This document shows, one piece after another, positions 1 to 7,961 of a stretch of 11,895 nucleotides of DNA. Both the position numbers and the translations under genes were made by a program. The stretch covers positions 1 to 11,895 of the forward strand of contig CAMYNZ010000076.1 in NCBI GenBank assembly GCA_947259865.1, read 5' to 3'. How positions within the stretch are numbered: the stretch's first letter is position 1; every line of letters begins with the position of its first letter. The notes under the pieces were generated by a model. It did not search any database. It saw only the letters and a list, made by a program, of their open reading frames with translations, and was not told the origin of the DNA. This DNA comes from an uncultured Desulfobacterales bacterium. Lineage in GTDB: Bacteria > Desulfobacterota > Desulfobacteria > Desulfobacterales > G020354645.

Positions 1-75
1 TGAGTAGGCAAAAAAGACATCCTAGAAAGCGAAAGAATGCTAAAGACGCTATTAAAGTCTTTAGATAACAAACAC

Positions 76-108
76 TTGAATCCTTGACCCCTGGAATCCT
101 TGGACCCT
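76..108. repeat. Degenerate tandem word repeat upstream of dnaE
   Basis: Two imperfect copies of a roughly 16-17 base word built on GAATCCTTG followed by ACCC lie side by side (about 76-91 and 92-108). Nothing in the word suggests coding. It resembles the other short spacer repeats of this window in style but not in sequence. Function unknown. Confidence 0.5.
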
Positions 109-132
109 CTTCTCCAACTAAAGTGGAGAAGA
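108..132. other. 9-bp perfect stem-loop
   Basis: TCTTCTCCA (108-116) is perfectly complementary to TGGAGAAGA (124-132), with a 7-base loop. There is no T-tract on either side, so it is not a clear intrinsic terminator. It could be the end structure of a transcript entering from the left or part of the adjacent repeat. Confidence 0.45.
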
Positions 133-163
133 ACCTTACATAATTATTCAAGAATTAGCATAT

Positions 164-237
164 GTTACGGGTTACGTGTTTCGCGTTGCGGGTTTTTAAA
201 GGATTGAAGCCCTAACTCGCAACTCGCAACCCGCAAC
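164..237. repeat. Imperfect inverted repeat with GTTGCGGGTT words
   Basis: The left side (164-194) is made of variants of the word GTTRCGGGTT and the right side (215-237) of the complementary AACTCGCAAC and AACCCGCAAC. GTTGCGGGTT at 185-194 is exactly complementary to 228-237, and 164-183 also pairs with 218-237 with about four mismatches in 20. Several alternative pairings are therefore possible. It ends about 55 bases before dnaE and is non-coding. Confidence 0.6.
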
Positions 238-291
238 AGTTGTTTGGTCAAACGGGCTCACTTTTGATTCAATTCACAACATAGAAATCAC

Positions 292-3200
292 ATGAATACA
301 AATTCTACCCATATTCCCGACTTTGCCCACCTCCATGTTCATACCCAGTACAGCCTTCTGGATGGTGCCATTAGAATTGAAGACCTCTTAAACCGGAGCC
401 GCGATTTCGGTATGGACGCCGTCGCTATAACTGATCACGGTACCATGTTCGGCGTTATTGAGTTTTTCGAAAAAGCCAGCGCGGCCGGAATTAAGCCAAT
501 TATCGGGTGCGAATGCTATATTGCACCGCGGCGCCTGACCGATAAAACCCCCATGGATCACAAAGGTCTCACCCATCTTTTGCTATTGGCCGAAACCCAG
601 GAAGGCTATCAGAATCTGTGCCGCCTGGTCTCGGTTGCCCAGCTTGAGGGATTTTACTACAAGCCGCGGATCGACAAAGAAATTCTAAAAGAAAATCATG
701 AGGGTCTCATAGCCCTCACCGCCTGTCTGCATGGCGAGATTCCCACGCTGGTCAGGCACAACCGGTTCGAGGAGGCAGATAAAGCGGCTTTGGGTTATCT
801 TGATCTTTTCGGTGAAGGAAATTTTTTTCTTGAGGTTCAAAATAACGGCATCGATGTCCAGGAAAAAGTGAATCGGGCCCTGCTGGAGATGAGCCAGCGG
901 TTGTCCATTCCCCTGGTTGCCAGCAATGATTGCCACTACCTCGACAAAGAGGATGTTCGTGCCCATGACGTGCTCCTGTGCATCCAAACCGGTAAAACCG
1001 TGCATGACGATCAGCGTTTGAAGTTCCGCACCGATCAGCTCTATTTTAAGCCTAAAGATGAGATGTATGATTCTTTTAAAGAATATCCCGGTGCTTTGGA
1101 TAACACCGTTGAAATTGCCAAGAGATGCAGCCTGGAATTTGACTTCAAATCCTATCATTTTCCAAAATTTGATACTCGCCAGGACCAGACCGAAGAGGCC
1201 GTTTTTGAAAAAAAGGTTCAAGAGGGCTTTGAGCGCATATTAAACCGCATTGTAGCCAAAAATCCCGAGACGGATGAAAAGATCTACCGGGACCGCCTCA
1301 AACATGAGGTTTCAATCATAAAAGAAATGGGATTCCAGGGATACTTTCTGATTGTGGCTGATTTTATTCGCTATGCCAAAGAAAACAATATACCGGTTGG
1401 ACCGGGCCGAGGGTCTGCGGCAGGAAGTATCGTTGCCTATGCACTCGCGATTACCGATCTGGACCCCCTGGAGCATGGGCTGATTTTTGAGCGTTTTCTG
1501 AACCCCGCCCGTAAAAGTATGCCGGATATCGATGTGGATTTTTGTATGAATGGCCGGGAAGAAGTATTCAAGTATGTGGTCGATAAATACGGTGGTGGTG
1601 ACTTTGTGGCTCAGATCATTACCTATGGAAAACTTAAGACACGTGCGGTCATTCGTGATGTAGGACGTGCGCTCGACATACCATTACGGGAAGTCGATCT
1701 CATCGCAAAGATGGTCCCCGATGTATTGAATATAAGCCTGGCTGACGCGCTTAAAAAGGAACCCAGGCTTAGGGAAATGGCTGAACAGAAGCCGGAAATA
1801 GCCGATCTGTTGAATATTTGCCGCGTTCTGGAAGGATTGCCGCGCCATGCCTCCACCCATGCGGCGGGGGTTGTAATAGCAGATAAGCCTTTGATTGAAT
1901 ATTTGCCGCTGTATCGAGGAAAACGGGGAGAGGTTGTTACCCAATTCGACATGAACGTGGTCGAAAAAATCGGTCTTATTAAATTTGATTTTTTAGGCCT
2001 CCGCAACCTCACGGTCATTGCCAACACCCTCGAGCTTATAAAAAAACAGGGGAAAACCCCACCCGATCTCAACAATCTCGATTCTGACGATAGCGAAACA
2101 TATCGTCTACTTTCGTCCGGTGACACCACCGGTGTTTTTCAGCTTGAAAGTTCCGGTATGAAGGATCTGCTGGTCAGGTTGCGGCCGGAGCGTTTTGACG
2201 ATATTATAGCCCTGGTGGCACTATATCGACCCGGTCCAATGGAAAGCGGGATGATTGATGATTTTGTGGCCAGAAAGCACGGACAAAAAAAGGTAAAATA
2301 TCTGGTTCCCGAACTCGAAAGCATCTTAGAAGAAACATATGGTGTTATTGTTTATCAGGAGCAGGTGATGAAGATTGCCGGTGTGCTGGCAAATTATAAC
2401 ATGGCAGAAGCCGATGATCTTCGCAAAGCTATGGGTAAAAAGATCCCGGCGATAATGGCCAAACACAGAGTCCGATTTATGAGCGGCGCCGGAGACAACA
2501 GTGTATCTTCCGCAAAAGTCAAAAAGATATTTGACCTGATAGAAAAATTCGGTGGATATGGTTTTAACAAGTCTCATAGCGCCGCTTATGCTCTCATCGC
2601 CTATCAAACCGCCTATCTAAAAGCCCACTACCCGGTTGAATTCATCGCGGCATTGCTGACCAGTGAAATGAGCTCCACGGACAGCGTTGTCAAGTATATC
2701 GCCGAATGCCGCAGCCACAATATCAAGATCTTGCCACCGGATATAAACGAGAGTTTCAAAGAATTTACGGTTTCCGGTTCAGATATAAGATTCGGTTTGG
2801 CTGCGGTAAAAAACGTCGGGGAAGCTGCCATTGACACCATGGTCGAGGCTCGGGAAGAAGATAAGTTTTCTTCTGTATTTGATTTCTGTGAGCGCGTTGA
2901 TTTAAAGAAGGTGAACAAACGCGTGATAGAAAGTCTTATAAAATGCGGTGCATTTGATACCACCGGGGCCAGGCGTTCCCAAATGTTAGCCGCCCTTGAG
3001 GATGCCATCGACTACGGTCAAAGAGTCCAAAAAGAAAAAAACGATCCTCAAATCGGACTTTTCGACAGCGGCCGGGGCAAACCGAAAATCAACGTTCCGG
3101 ACCCGCCGAACTTACAGGAATGGGATGAGAAACAGCTGCTGTCTTTTGAGAAAGAATCCCTTGGTTTTTATATCAGCGGTCACCCTCTGAAACGCTATGA

Positions 3201-3825
3201 AGATCTTCTGGACAAGTTTACAAATGCAAATGCTATTACAATAAAAGACGCTAGTGAAGGGGGATGCGTGAGAATCGGTGGAATCGTGAGCGTCGTTAAA
3301 ATTATAAGAACCAAAAGGGGCGATCAGATGGCTTTTGTGACCGTTGAGGATATGCATGGATCAGTGGAAGCCACGGTATTTTCTACGGTTTATGCCTCCA
3401 TCAGTGATTTGCTTTTTGAAGACAATCCCATCCTGATTCAAGGGCGGGTCCAAAAGGACGAACAGGCGGCAAAAATTCTGGCCGATTCGGTCGTGCCCAT
3501 AGAAAAGGTAGAAGAGACCTGGACTGCAAGTATTCATTTCAATCTGGAATTAACCCGCACGGATAGACGTATGCTTTTGGCATTGCAGGATATTTTCAAG
3601 CGGTATCCCGGATCGTGCCGGGGATTTATTCATTTGCGGGATATCGACAACACTGAAACCATCATCGCACTTCCCGAGACATTGAACCTAAGGGCGGGTT
3701 CGGCCTTGAAGCGCGAAGTCGACGGCTTTCTTGGATACAAGGCCGTGGACACCGTTTGCAGTCCGGCCGGTTCTGCTTCGAATATCAACGGCTCCAGACC
3801 GAACAATAGAAAAAGCTATCGCTGA
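292..3825 (+). CDS. dnaE: DNA polymerase III subunit alpha
   Basis: This is the catalytic subunit of the replicative polymerase, adding dNTPs at the fork in the cytoplasm. At 1177 aa it is full length for the family (about 1160). An N-terminal PHP domain (about residues 10-280) carries HLHVH (H15, H17), D24, D48-H49, E74, H95, C145 and D213-x-H215, a complete metal-ligand set. The polymerase core has PDIDVDF (411-417; catalytic D412 and D414) and KFDFLGL with the third aspartate D566. A helix-hairpin-helix lies around 870-890, the clamp-binding motif QIGLF at 920-924, and an OB fold at about 990-1070. The intact PHP set suggests intrinsic 3'-5' proofreading, as shown for mycobacterial DnaE1; that transfer is inference. 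The ATG at 292 is preceded by no clear Shine-Dalgarno, but HLHVH begins close behind it as is usual. The last 25 or so residues look non-conserved. manC starts one base after the stop. Confidence 0.97.
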   Translation: MNTNSTHIPDFAHLHVHTQYSLLDGAIRIEDLLNRSRDFGMDAVAITDHGTMFGVIEFFEKASAAGIKPIIGCECYIAPRRLTDKTPMDHKGLTHLLLLAETQEGYQNLCRLVSVAQLEGFYYKPRIDKEILKENHEGLIALTACLHGEIPTLVRHNRFEEADKAALGYLDLFGEGNFFLEVQNNGIDVQEKVNRALLEMSQRLSIPLVASNDCHYLDKEDVRAHDVLLCIQTGKTVHDDQRLKFRTDQLYFKPKDEMYDSFKEYPGALDNTVEIAKRCSLEFDFKSYHFPKFDTRQDQTEEAVFEKKVQEGFERILNRIVAKNPETDEKIYRDRLKHEVSIIKEMGFQGYFLIVADFIRYAKENNIPVGPGRGSAAGSIVAYALAITDLDPLEHGLIFERFLNPARKSMPDIDVDFCMNGREEVFKYVVDKYGGGDFVAQIITYGKLKTRAVIRDVGRALDIPLREVDLIAKMVPDVLNISLADALKKEPRLREMAEQKPEIADLLNICRVLEGLPRHASTHAAGVVIADKPLIEYLPLYRGKRGEVVTQFDMNVVEKIGLIKFDFLGLRNLTVIANTLELIKKQGKTPPDLNNLDSDDSETYRLLSSGDTTGVFQLESSGMKDLLVRLRPERFDDIIALVALYRPGPMESGMIDDFVARKHGQKKVKYLVPELESILEETYGVIVYQEQVMKIAGVLANYNMAEADDLRKAMGKKIPAIMAKHRVRFMSGAGDNSVSSAKVKKIFDLIEKFGGYGFNKSHSAAYALIAYQTAYLKAHYPVEFIAALLTSEMSSTDSVVKYIAECRSHNIKILPPDINESFKEFTVSGSDIRFGLAAVKNVGEAAIDTMVEAREEDKFSSVFDFCERVDLKKVNKRVIESLIKCGAFDTTGARRSQMLAALEDAIDYGQRVQKEKNDPQIGLFDSGRGKPKINVPDPPNLQEWDEKQLLSFEKESLGFYISGHPLKRYEDLLDKFTNANAITIKDASEGGCVRIGGIVSVVKIIRTKRGDQMAFVTVEDMHGSVEATVFSTVYASISDLLFEDNPILIQGRVQKDEQAAKILADSVVPIEKVEETWTASIHFNLELTRTDRRMLLALQDIFKRYPGSCRGFIHLRDIDNTETIIALPETLNLRAGSALKREVDGFLGYKAVDTVCSPAGSASNINGSRPNNRKSYR

Positions 3826-3826
3826 T

Positions 3827-5188
3827 ATGAATAAAAAGTTTGACAGGGTTTATCCAGTCTTATTGGCTGGCGGCACTGGAACACGTTTGTGGCCGGTTTC
3901 GCGACAGCTTTACCCCAAGCAACTGGCTAAATTCATAGGTGAAGATTCCCTGGTTCAGACCACCATAAAACGATTGGCCTCTTTACTGGATCCGGAAAAC
4001 ATCCGCATCGTGTGCGGAGAGGAGCATGCCCATGAAACCGCCAGACACATGGAAGAGATCGGTATAAAATCGAATGGCAAGATCATTAGTGAACCCTGCG
4101 GACGCAACACCGCACCGGCCATATTACTTGCCGCTTTTTATGTTTTAAAAAATGAAAAAGATGCGATTTTGTGCATTTTTCCGGCGGATCATGTCATAAA
4201 GGATGAAAACGGCTTTCACGCAAAATTGGAATCCGCCATACGTCTGGCCGAACGTGACTATATCGTAACCTTCGGTATCAAACCCCATTATCCGGAAACG
4301 GGTTACGGATATATAGAAGGTGCCCGGGAAGTGGCCGAAGGGGCTTTGAAGATAAAACGGTTTGTCGAAAAACCTGACCGACAGACGGCCAAAGACTATT
4401 TAACCGCAGGCAATTATTTCTGGAACAGCGGTATGTTTACCTTCAAGGCATCCGTCATCCTGGAGGAATTTAAACGCCATCAGCCAGGGATTTTTCAATC
4501 TATGGCAAAGATGGTGGTCAAAAAAGACCGGCTGACAAATCAACAATATGGGCAACTACCCGATATATCCATTGATTATGCCATCATGGAAAAGACCGCC
4601 AAAGGAGTGGTGCTGCCTTCCGAATTCGGCTGGAGTGACATAGGCTCCTGGAAGTCGCTCTATGAGTTTCTTCCCAAAGGAGACTATAACAATGTTATCG
4701 ACGGTGACGTCATTGCCAGAAATACGCAGAACTGCTTTATTTTAGGCCGCGATCGGCTGATTGCCACCAATTATATCAAGAACATGGTAGTTGTGGAAAC
4801 TCCGGATTCCGTATTTGTTTCAGATCTTGATAACAGCCGGGATGTCAAATCCATCGTCGAGAACCTTCAGGCCGGGGGCCGCCGGGAATATAGGCAGCAT
4901 ACTACGGTTTCTCGGCCCTGGGGCAACACCACCATGCTCGAAAAACAAAATGATTACACGGTCAAAAGAGTGGATATATATCCCGGCGCCAGAGCCGAGT
5001 TAGAACAAGAGCCTCTGAAAATAAAGCACCTGAGCGTGATAAGCGGTTCGGGCCGGTTCGAATCCGCTTCAGGAAAACGACGGTTGAAAAAGGGTCAAAC
5101 CATCCTCGTATCGGCAAATGAAGCGCTGAAAATTGAAAATCCCGGTGAAGAACCGCTTTGTATTATCGAGATAGAAATGGATGGGTGA
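3827..5188 (+). CDS. manC: Mannose-1-phosphate guanylyltransferase with degenerate cupin
   Basis: It makes GDP-mannose from mannose-1-phosphate and GTP for surface polysaccharide or glycoconjugates. Length is 453 aa. The nucleotidyltransferase domain is intact: GGTGTRLWPVSR...PKQ at 15-32, FPADH, FVEKP at 179-183 and NSGMF at 200-204. The C-terminal third begins with RPWG (363-366) and reads as the cupin of bifunctional ManC/AlgA enzymes. However, the type II phosphomannose isomerase motif QxHxHRxEHW is replaced by ELEQEPLKIKHL (391-402), keeping one histidine (H401), and the later PxGxxHRLxNPG is SANEALKIENPG. Isomerase activity is therefore probably lost and the protein is probably monofunctional. 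The ATG at 3827 was chosen because the upstream extension of this frame lies inside dnaE. It follows the dnaE stop (3823-3825) by one base with no evident Shine-Dalgarno, so translation is probably by reinitiation after dnaE. Confidence 0.9.
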   Translation: MNKKFDRVYPVLLAGGTGTRLWPVSRQLYPKQLAKFIGEDSLVQTTIKRLASLLDPENIRIVCGEEHAHETARHMEEIGIKSNGKIISEPCGRNTAPAILLAAFYVLKNEKDAILCIFPADHVIKDENGFHAKLESAIRLAERDYIVTFGIKPHYPETGYGYIEGAREVAEGALKIKRFVEKPDRQTAKDYLTAGNYFWNSGMFTFKASVILEEFKRHQPGIFQSMAKMVVKKDRLTNQQYGQLPDISIDYAIMEKTAKGVVLPSEFGWSDIGSWKSLYEFLPKGDYNNVIDGDVIARNTQNCFILGRDRLIATNYIKNMVVVETPDSVFVSDLDNSRDVKSIVENLQAGGRREYRQHTTVSRPWGNTTMLEKQNDYTVKRVDIYPGARAELEQEPLKIKHLSVISGSGRFESASGKRRLKKGQTILVSANEALKIENPGEEPLCIIEIEMDG

Positions 5189-5232
5189 TGATCTGTGCTG
5201 AATTCCGCTACTGGACGTTAGCCCCTTCGTTT

Positions 5233-5312
5233 TTATCGGTGTCATCAGTGTAATCCGTGGTCAATAAATTCCAGGGTTTTTTTACCACAGATGACACGGA
5301 TGACACGGATAA
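5233..5312. repeat. 29-bp imperfect inverted repeat with tandem GATGACACG
   Basis: The left arm 5233-5261 pairs with the right arm 5284-5312 with four mismatches; the loop is 22 bases and contains a T7 run. The right arm contains two tandem copies of GATGACACG (5290-5307) plus a partial third. Read as protein from a GTG at 5257 it gives a spurious TDDTDDTD peptide, which makes it a trap for start-site prediction of the downstream gene. It could end the dnaE-manC transcript or be a dispersed repeat family member. Confidence 0.65.
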
Positions 5313-5403
5313 CGCTAATAATAAAAATCGTTGTATATGGCATAAATATAGGCGGATAAAATGTATTTTTGAGATAGTTTCCAGAAAGGATGCTAATTTT
5401 ACC

Positions 5404-6534
5404 ATGAAGGTCCCACTGCTTGATTTGAAAGCCCAGTACCGGTCGATACGTGAAGAGATACTTAAAGTAACCCAAGAAGTTTATGAGAGCCAGTATTTTA
5501 TCCTCGGACCGCATGTGGAAGCTCTTGAAAAGGAGATTGCCGAATACTGCGCCACCCAATATGCCCTGGGTGTTTCCTCCGGAACAGACGCGCTGCTAAT
5601 TTCTCTGATGGCCGCCGATATCGGGCCGCAAGATCGGGTGATTACCTCCCCATTTACTTTTTTTGCCACCGCCGGCTGCATCGCCCGGACCGGGGCCAAA
5701 CCCGTATTCGTTGATATTGATCCCCGGACCTACAATATTTCCCCCCAGGGTATTGAAAAAATCCTGGCTGACATGAGCCGGGAAGAGCGTTTACAGGTGA
5801 AGGCTATCGTGCCTGTTCATTTATACGGTCAATGTGCTGAGATGCAGCCGATTCTGCAAATCGCTAAAGAAAATAATCTTTATGTCATCGAAGACGCAGC
5901 CCAGGCGATCGGGGCGGAATACGATGGCAAACGTGCGGGTTCAATGGGAGATTTTGGTTGTTTTTCATTCTTTCCCTCCAAAAATTTGGGGGCTTTCGGT
6001 GATGGTGGAATTGTTACCGCCAGTTCGGAGGAATTACATGAACACCTAAAGATAATGCGGGTACACGGCTCTCGCCCAAAGTATTATCACAAGTTTATTG
6101 GTGGCAACTTTCGTCTGGATGCCCTTCAAGCCGCCGTGGTATCGGTTAAGCTCAAATATCTGGATGACTGGAGCAGGGGACGCCAGGAAAATGCTAAAAC
6201 ATACCGTGAACTGTTTGCTGCTTCAGGTTTAGAGAGTATTACGCTTCCAGTCGAAAAGGAAAATCGCCATATTTATAACCAGTTCGTGATCCAGGTGCCG
6301 GAAAAAAGAGACGAGTTGCGCCGGTTTTTGCAGCAAGAAGATATAGGAACCGAAATTTATTATCCCGTTCCCCTGCATCTCCAGGAATGTTTTGCCTACC
6401 TCAATTACTCCAAAGGCGACTGCCCGATCTCGGAGCGAGCTGCCACGCACACCCTGGCACTGCCGATTTATCCCGAACTCACAGACGACCAGCAGGCTTT
6501 TGTAGTAGAAAAAATAAAAGAATTTTATACTTAA
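5404..6534 (+). CDS. DegT/DnrJ/EryC1/StrS family sugar aminotransferase
   Basis: A PLP-dependent enzyme of 376 aa that transfers an amino group, usually from glutamate, to a keto group on a nucleotide-linked sugar. The whole family pattern is visible: MKVPLLDLKAQY start, SSGTDALL (G60-L64) for phosphate binding, TPFTFFAT, the PLP-ring aspartate in IEDAAQA (D164), the Schiff-base lysine in FFPSKNLGAFGDGG (K193), and GGNFRLDALQAA with N235 and D239. The exact sugar cannot be read from sequence; relatives with this N-terminus include WbpE-type enzymes. I chose ATG 5404, with AAAGGA 13 bases upstream. A longer in-frame start at GTG 5257 runs through the inverted repeat and is not credible. With manC it points to polysaccharide or glycan assembly, although a 215-base spacer separates them. 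Confidence 0.92.
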   Translation: MKVPLLDLKAQYRSIREEILKVTQEVYESQYFILGPHVEALEKEIAEYCATQYALGVSSGTDALLISLMAADIGPQDRVITSPFTFFATAGCIARTGAKPVFVDIDPRTYNISPQGIEKILADMSREERLQVKAIVPVHLYGQCAEMQPILQIAKENNLYVIEDAAQAIGAEYDGKRAGSMGDFGCFSFFPSKNLGAFGDGGIVTASSEELHEHLKIMRVHGSRPKYYHKFIGGNFRLDALQAAVVSVKLKYLDDWSRGRQENAKTYRELFAASGLESITLPVEKENRHIYNQFVIQVPEKRDELRRFLQQEDIGTEIYYPVPLHLQECFAYLNYSKGDCPISERAATHTLALPIYPELTDDQQAFVVEKIKEFYT

Positions 6535-6936
6535 CCCAGCGGTGGGGCCTTCAAACACACCAAAAAGCCTGCCATAAATCCGACACTTTTCGTTTCCCAG
6601 CCACACCCCTTGCAGAAATATCAGCTTAGATCTTGATCATACCTTGTAAAAATCTGCTTATATATTGGGTTATTTCACTCAGATAGTTGTGGCAAACTTC
6701 ACAAATGAAAGTTATTGAATTGTACCTAAATTTAGAATGGCCGACCCGCATGGATCACATTTTTCAGTTGAATTTATTGAGGATTTTTAGCGCTTAAACA
6801 AAGAATATGTAAATAAGCCTTTAAAGGGTATGAATTTTGCACATAACTAAATTGACGAGAAATAGGAACATTAATGAATGCCGGCCATGCTGGCTGTGCG
6901 GAAATCAAAACCAAGTGATTGAAAATTTAATTTGTT

Positions 6937-7074
6937 ATGAGTATTTTACTTTTATCAATTTTATTTGTAGTATCTCTTTTTTGCCTGTACTTTGCGATAG
7001 TGTGCTTAATTGTCGCGTGCCGTGAAAATGAATTACCTGACATTGAAGATTTGGAAATACAAAAAGACAGTTAA
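6937..7074 (+). CDS. Possible small single-pass membrane protein, 45 aa
   Basis: An ATG-to-TAA frame of 45 codons. Residues about 2-29 are almost wholly hydrophobic (Leu, Ile, Val, Phe with three Cys), enough for one transmembrane helix. A single Arg then leads into an acidic hydrophilic tail containing ELPDIEDLE. Hydrophobic helix plus charged tail is the usual plan of bacterial small membrane proteins. Against it, no good Shine-Dalgarno precedes the ATG and the surrounding sequence is AT-rich, where T-rich codons give hydrophobic residues by chance. No family recognised. An overlapping 62-codon frame (6837-7025) looks less protein-like. Confidence 0.35.
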   Translation: MSILLLSILFVVSLFCLYFAIVCLIVACRENELPDIEDLEIQKDS

Positions 7075-7201
7075 TGCACCAACCGATCCGTCAATCTAAA
7101 CCACGCAATTTCTGGCCCGCTAGTGCTTTGTACTAACGCTCATCTGTCGATATTTGCTTGCCTCTCTGACCGAAAATTTTATGCCCTCCCCAAAAACTAC
7201 G

Positions 7202-7230
7202 TTGACAACTAAATTCGCTTTCGTTATCTG
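7202..7230 (+). promoter_or_regulatory. Possible sigma70 promoter upstream of the DinB cluster
   Basis: TTGACA (7202-7207) is a perfect -35 box, followed after 17 bases by TATCTG (7225-7230), which matches only the first three positions of TATAAT. Its orientation and place would serve the Shine-Dalgarno at 7379 and the DinB cluster at 7470. The weak -10 keeps confidence low. Confidence 0.3.
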
Positions 7231-7378
7231 TATACCCTTTATTAGGTCTATTTAGCACTTCCGCAGATTGCGCTCTTTTTGCATCCGGTAATAAATTAAT
7301 ATCATTAGCTTTATCGTATTTTCACCGCGACACCCCTCTGATTTTATTATTATACTCGTAGCAACCATTTAAAAAAAC

Positions 7379-7420
7379 GGAGGAGAATTTGTCATGAAAA
7401 TTTCGGTGGACATAATCTGA
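7379..7420 (+). other. Perfect Shine-Dalgarno with an 8-codon ORF
   Basis: GGAGGAG at 7379-7385 stands 8 bases before an ATG (7394), the best ribosome-binding site in the window, yet the frame reads MKISVDII and stops at 7418-7420. It is either the surviving start of a lost gene or a leader peptide for the DinB cluster, which starts 49 bases after the stop. No attenuator hairpin is visible between the two, which favours the remnant reading. Confidence 0.4.
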
Positions 7421-7469
7421 GAATTAATAACCCTTTACCAACTTAAAACCGGATGAGTAGCAAAAAGCC

Positions 7470-7961
7470 ATGCCAATGAACACTCAGCCAACAGAGCTGT
7501 CCCGGGTGGCATCTGAAATAGAAGATGCGGTTGACAATGTCCTCCAACAATCGAGCGATTTGCCGGAGGCGTTATTACTGTTCAGACCGACCCAGAGCGC
7601 GTGGTGTATCAAGGAGGTTGTCGGACACTTAATCGACTCGGCCTCTAATAACCACCAGCGTATGGTTCGCTTGCAGGTCAAAGACCGATTGGTTTTTCCC
7701 GACTACCAGCACGACAACGATAAATGGGTTAGATTACAGGGATATACCAAAAGACCCTGGCCGGAGCTTTTAGCCCTCTGGCAGCAATTCAACCGGCACA
7801 TTGCGCACCTGATACGATCGGTGGATGCGAGTTGTCTTAAAAACGTTTGGATCCAGGATTCAAAATCGCCTATTTCGCTGGTAAATTTGATGCGCGACTA
7901 CCTTCGGCATCTCAGGTTGCACCTGGACCAGATCGATGAAATAAAACAACACTGGACATGA
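7470..7961 (+). CDS. DinB-fold protein, putative metal-dependent
   Basis: 163 aa, matching the DinB/YfiT-like four-helix-bundle family. Hallmarks seen: W45 with the following KEVVGHLIDSA segment (H53), a central NxxRMVR, and a C-terminal DYLRHLRLHLDQI with H147 and H151. H53, H147 and H151 form the usual three-histidine metal site. Members act as thiol-dependent transferases or hydrolases, and many are uncharacterised; the substrate cannot be inferred here. There is no signal peptide or membrane segment, so it is cytoplasmic. GGATGAG (7451-7457) lies 12 bases before ATG 7470; ATG 7476 is an alternative. The stop TGA (7959-7961) overlaps the ATG of the next ORF in an ATGA junction, so the two are probably translationally coupled. 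Confidence 0.8.
   Translation: MPMNTQPTELSRVASEIEDAVDNVLQQSSDLPEALLLFRPTQSAWCIKEVVGHLIDSASNNHQRMVRLQVKDRLVFPDYQHDNDKWVRLQGYTKRPWPELLALWQQFNRHIAHLIRSVDASCLKNVWIQDSKSPISLVNLMRDYLRHLRLHLDQIDEIKQHWT

Larger units (their letters stand above)
6535..7469. other. AT-rich gene-poor gap
   Basis: About 935 bases, visibly more AT-rich than the flanking genes, without any long credible ORF on either strand. Inside it I see a 45-codon membrane ORF (6937-7074), a 30-codon ORF at 6705-6797 with no recognisable features, a 6-bp stem (6880-6885 with 6889-6894, loop CAT), a possible promoter at 7202-7230 and a Shine-Dalgarno with an 8-codon ORF (7379-7420). No tRNA-like cloverleaf was found. The composition suggests acquired or decayed sequence. 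Confidence 0.5.

Noticed and set aside
3..68. Basic peptide frame open at the left edge, ending in TAA at 66
   Set aside because: Only 21 codons are visible; the other frames show stops near the edge, so the end of an upstream gene cannot be assigned.
5055..5065. GGTTCGAATCC, identical to a tRNA T-arm consensus
   Set aside because: It lies inside the manC reading frame and no acceptor, D or anticodon arms can be placed around it.
5257..5403. In-frame GTG extension of the aminotransferase with a TDDTDDTD peptide
   Set aside because: It translates the inverted repeat; the family N-terminus begins at ATG 5404.
6837..7025. 62-codon frame in the AT-rich gap
   Set aside because: No ribosome site or recognisable features; it overlaps a more protein-like 45-codon frame.
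7071..7150. GTTAA and CTAAC words suggesting an integron attC site
   Set aside because: Neither matches the core or inverse core consensus and no integrase or cassette series is present.
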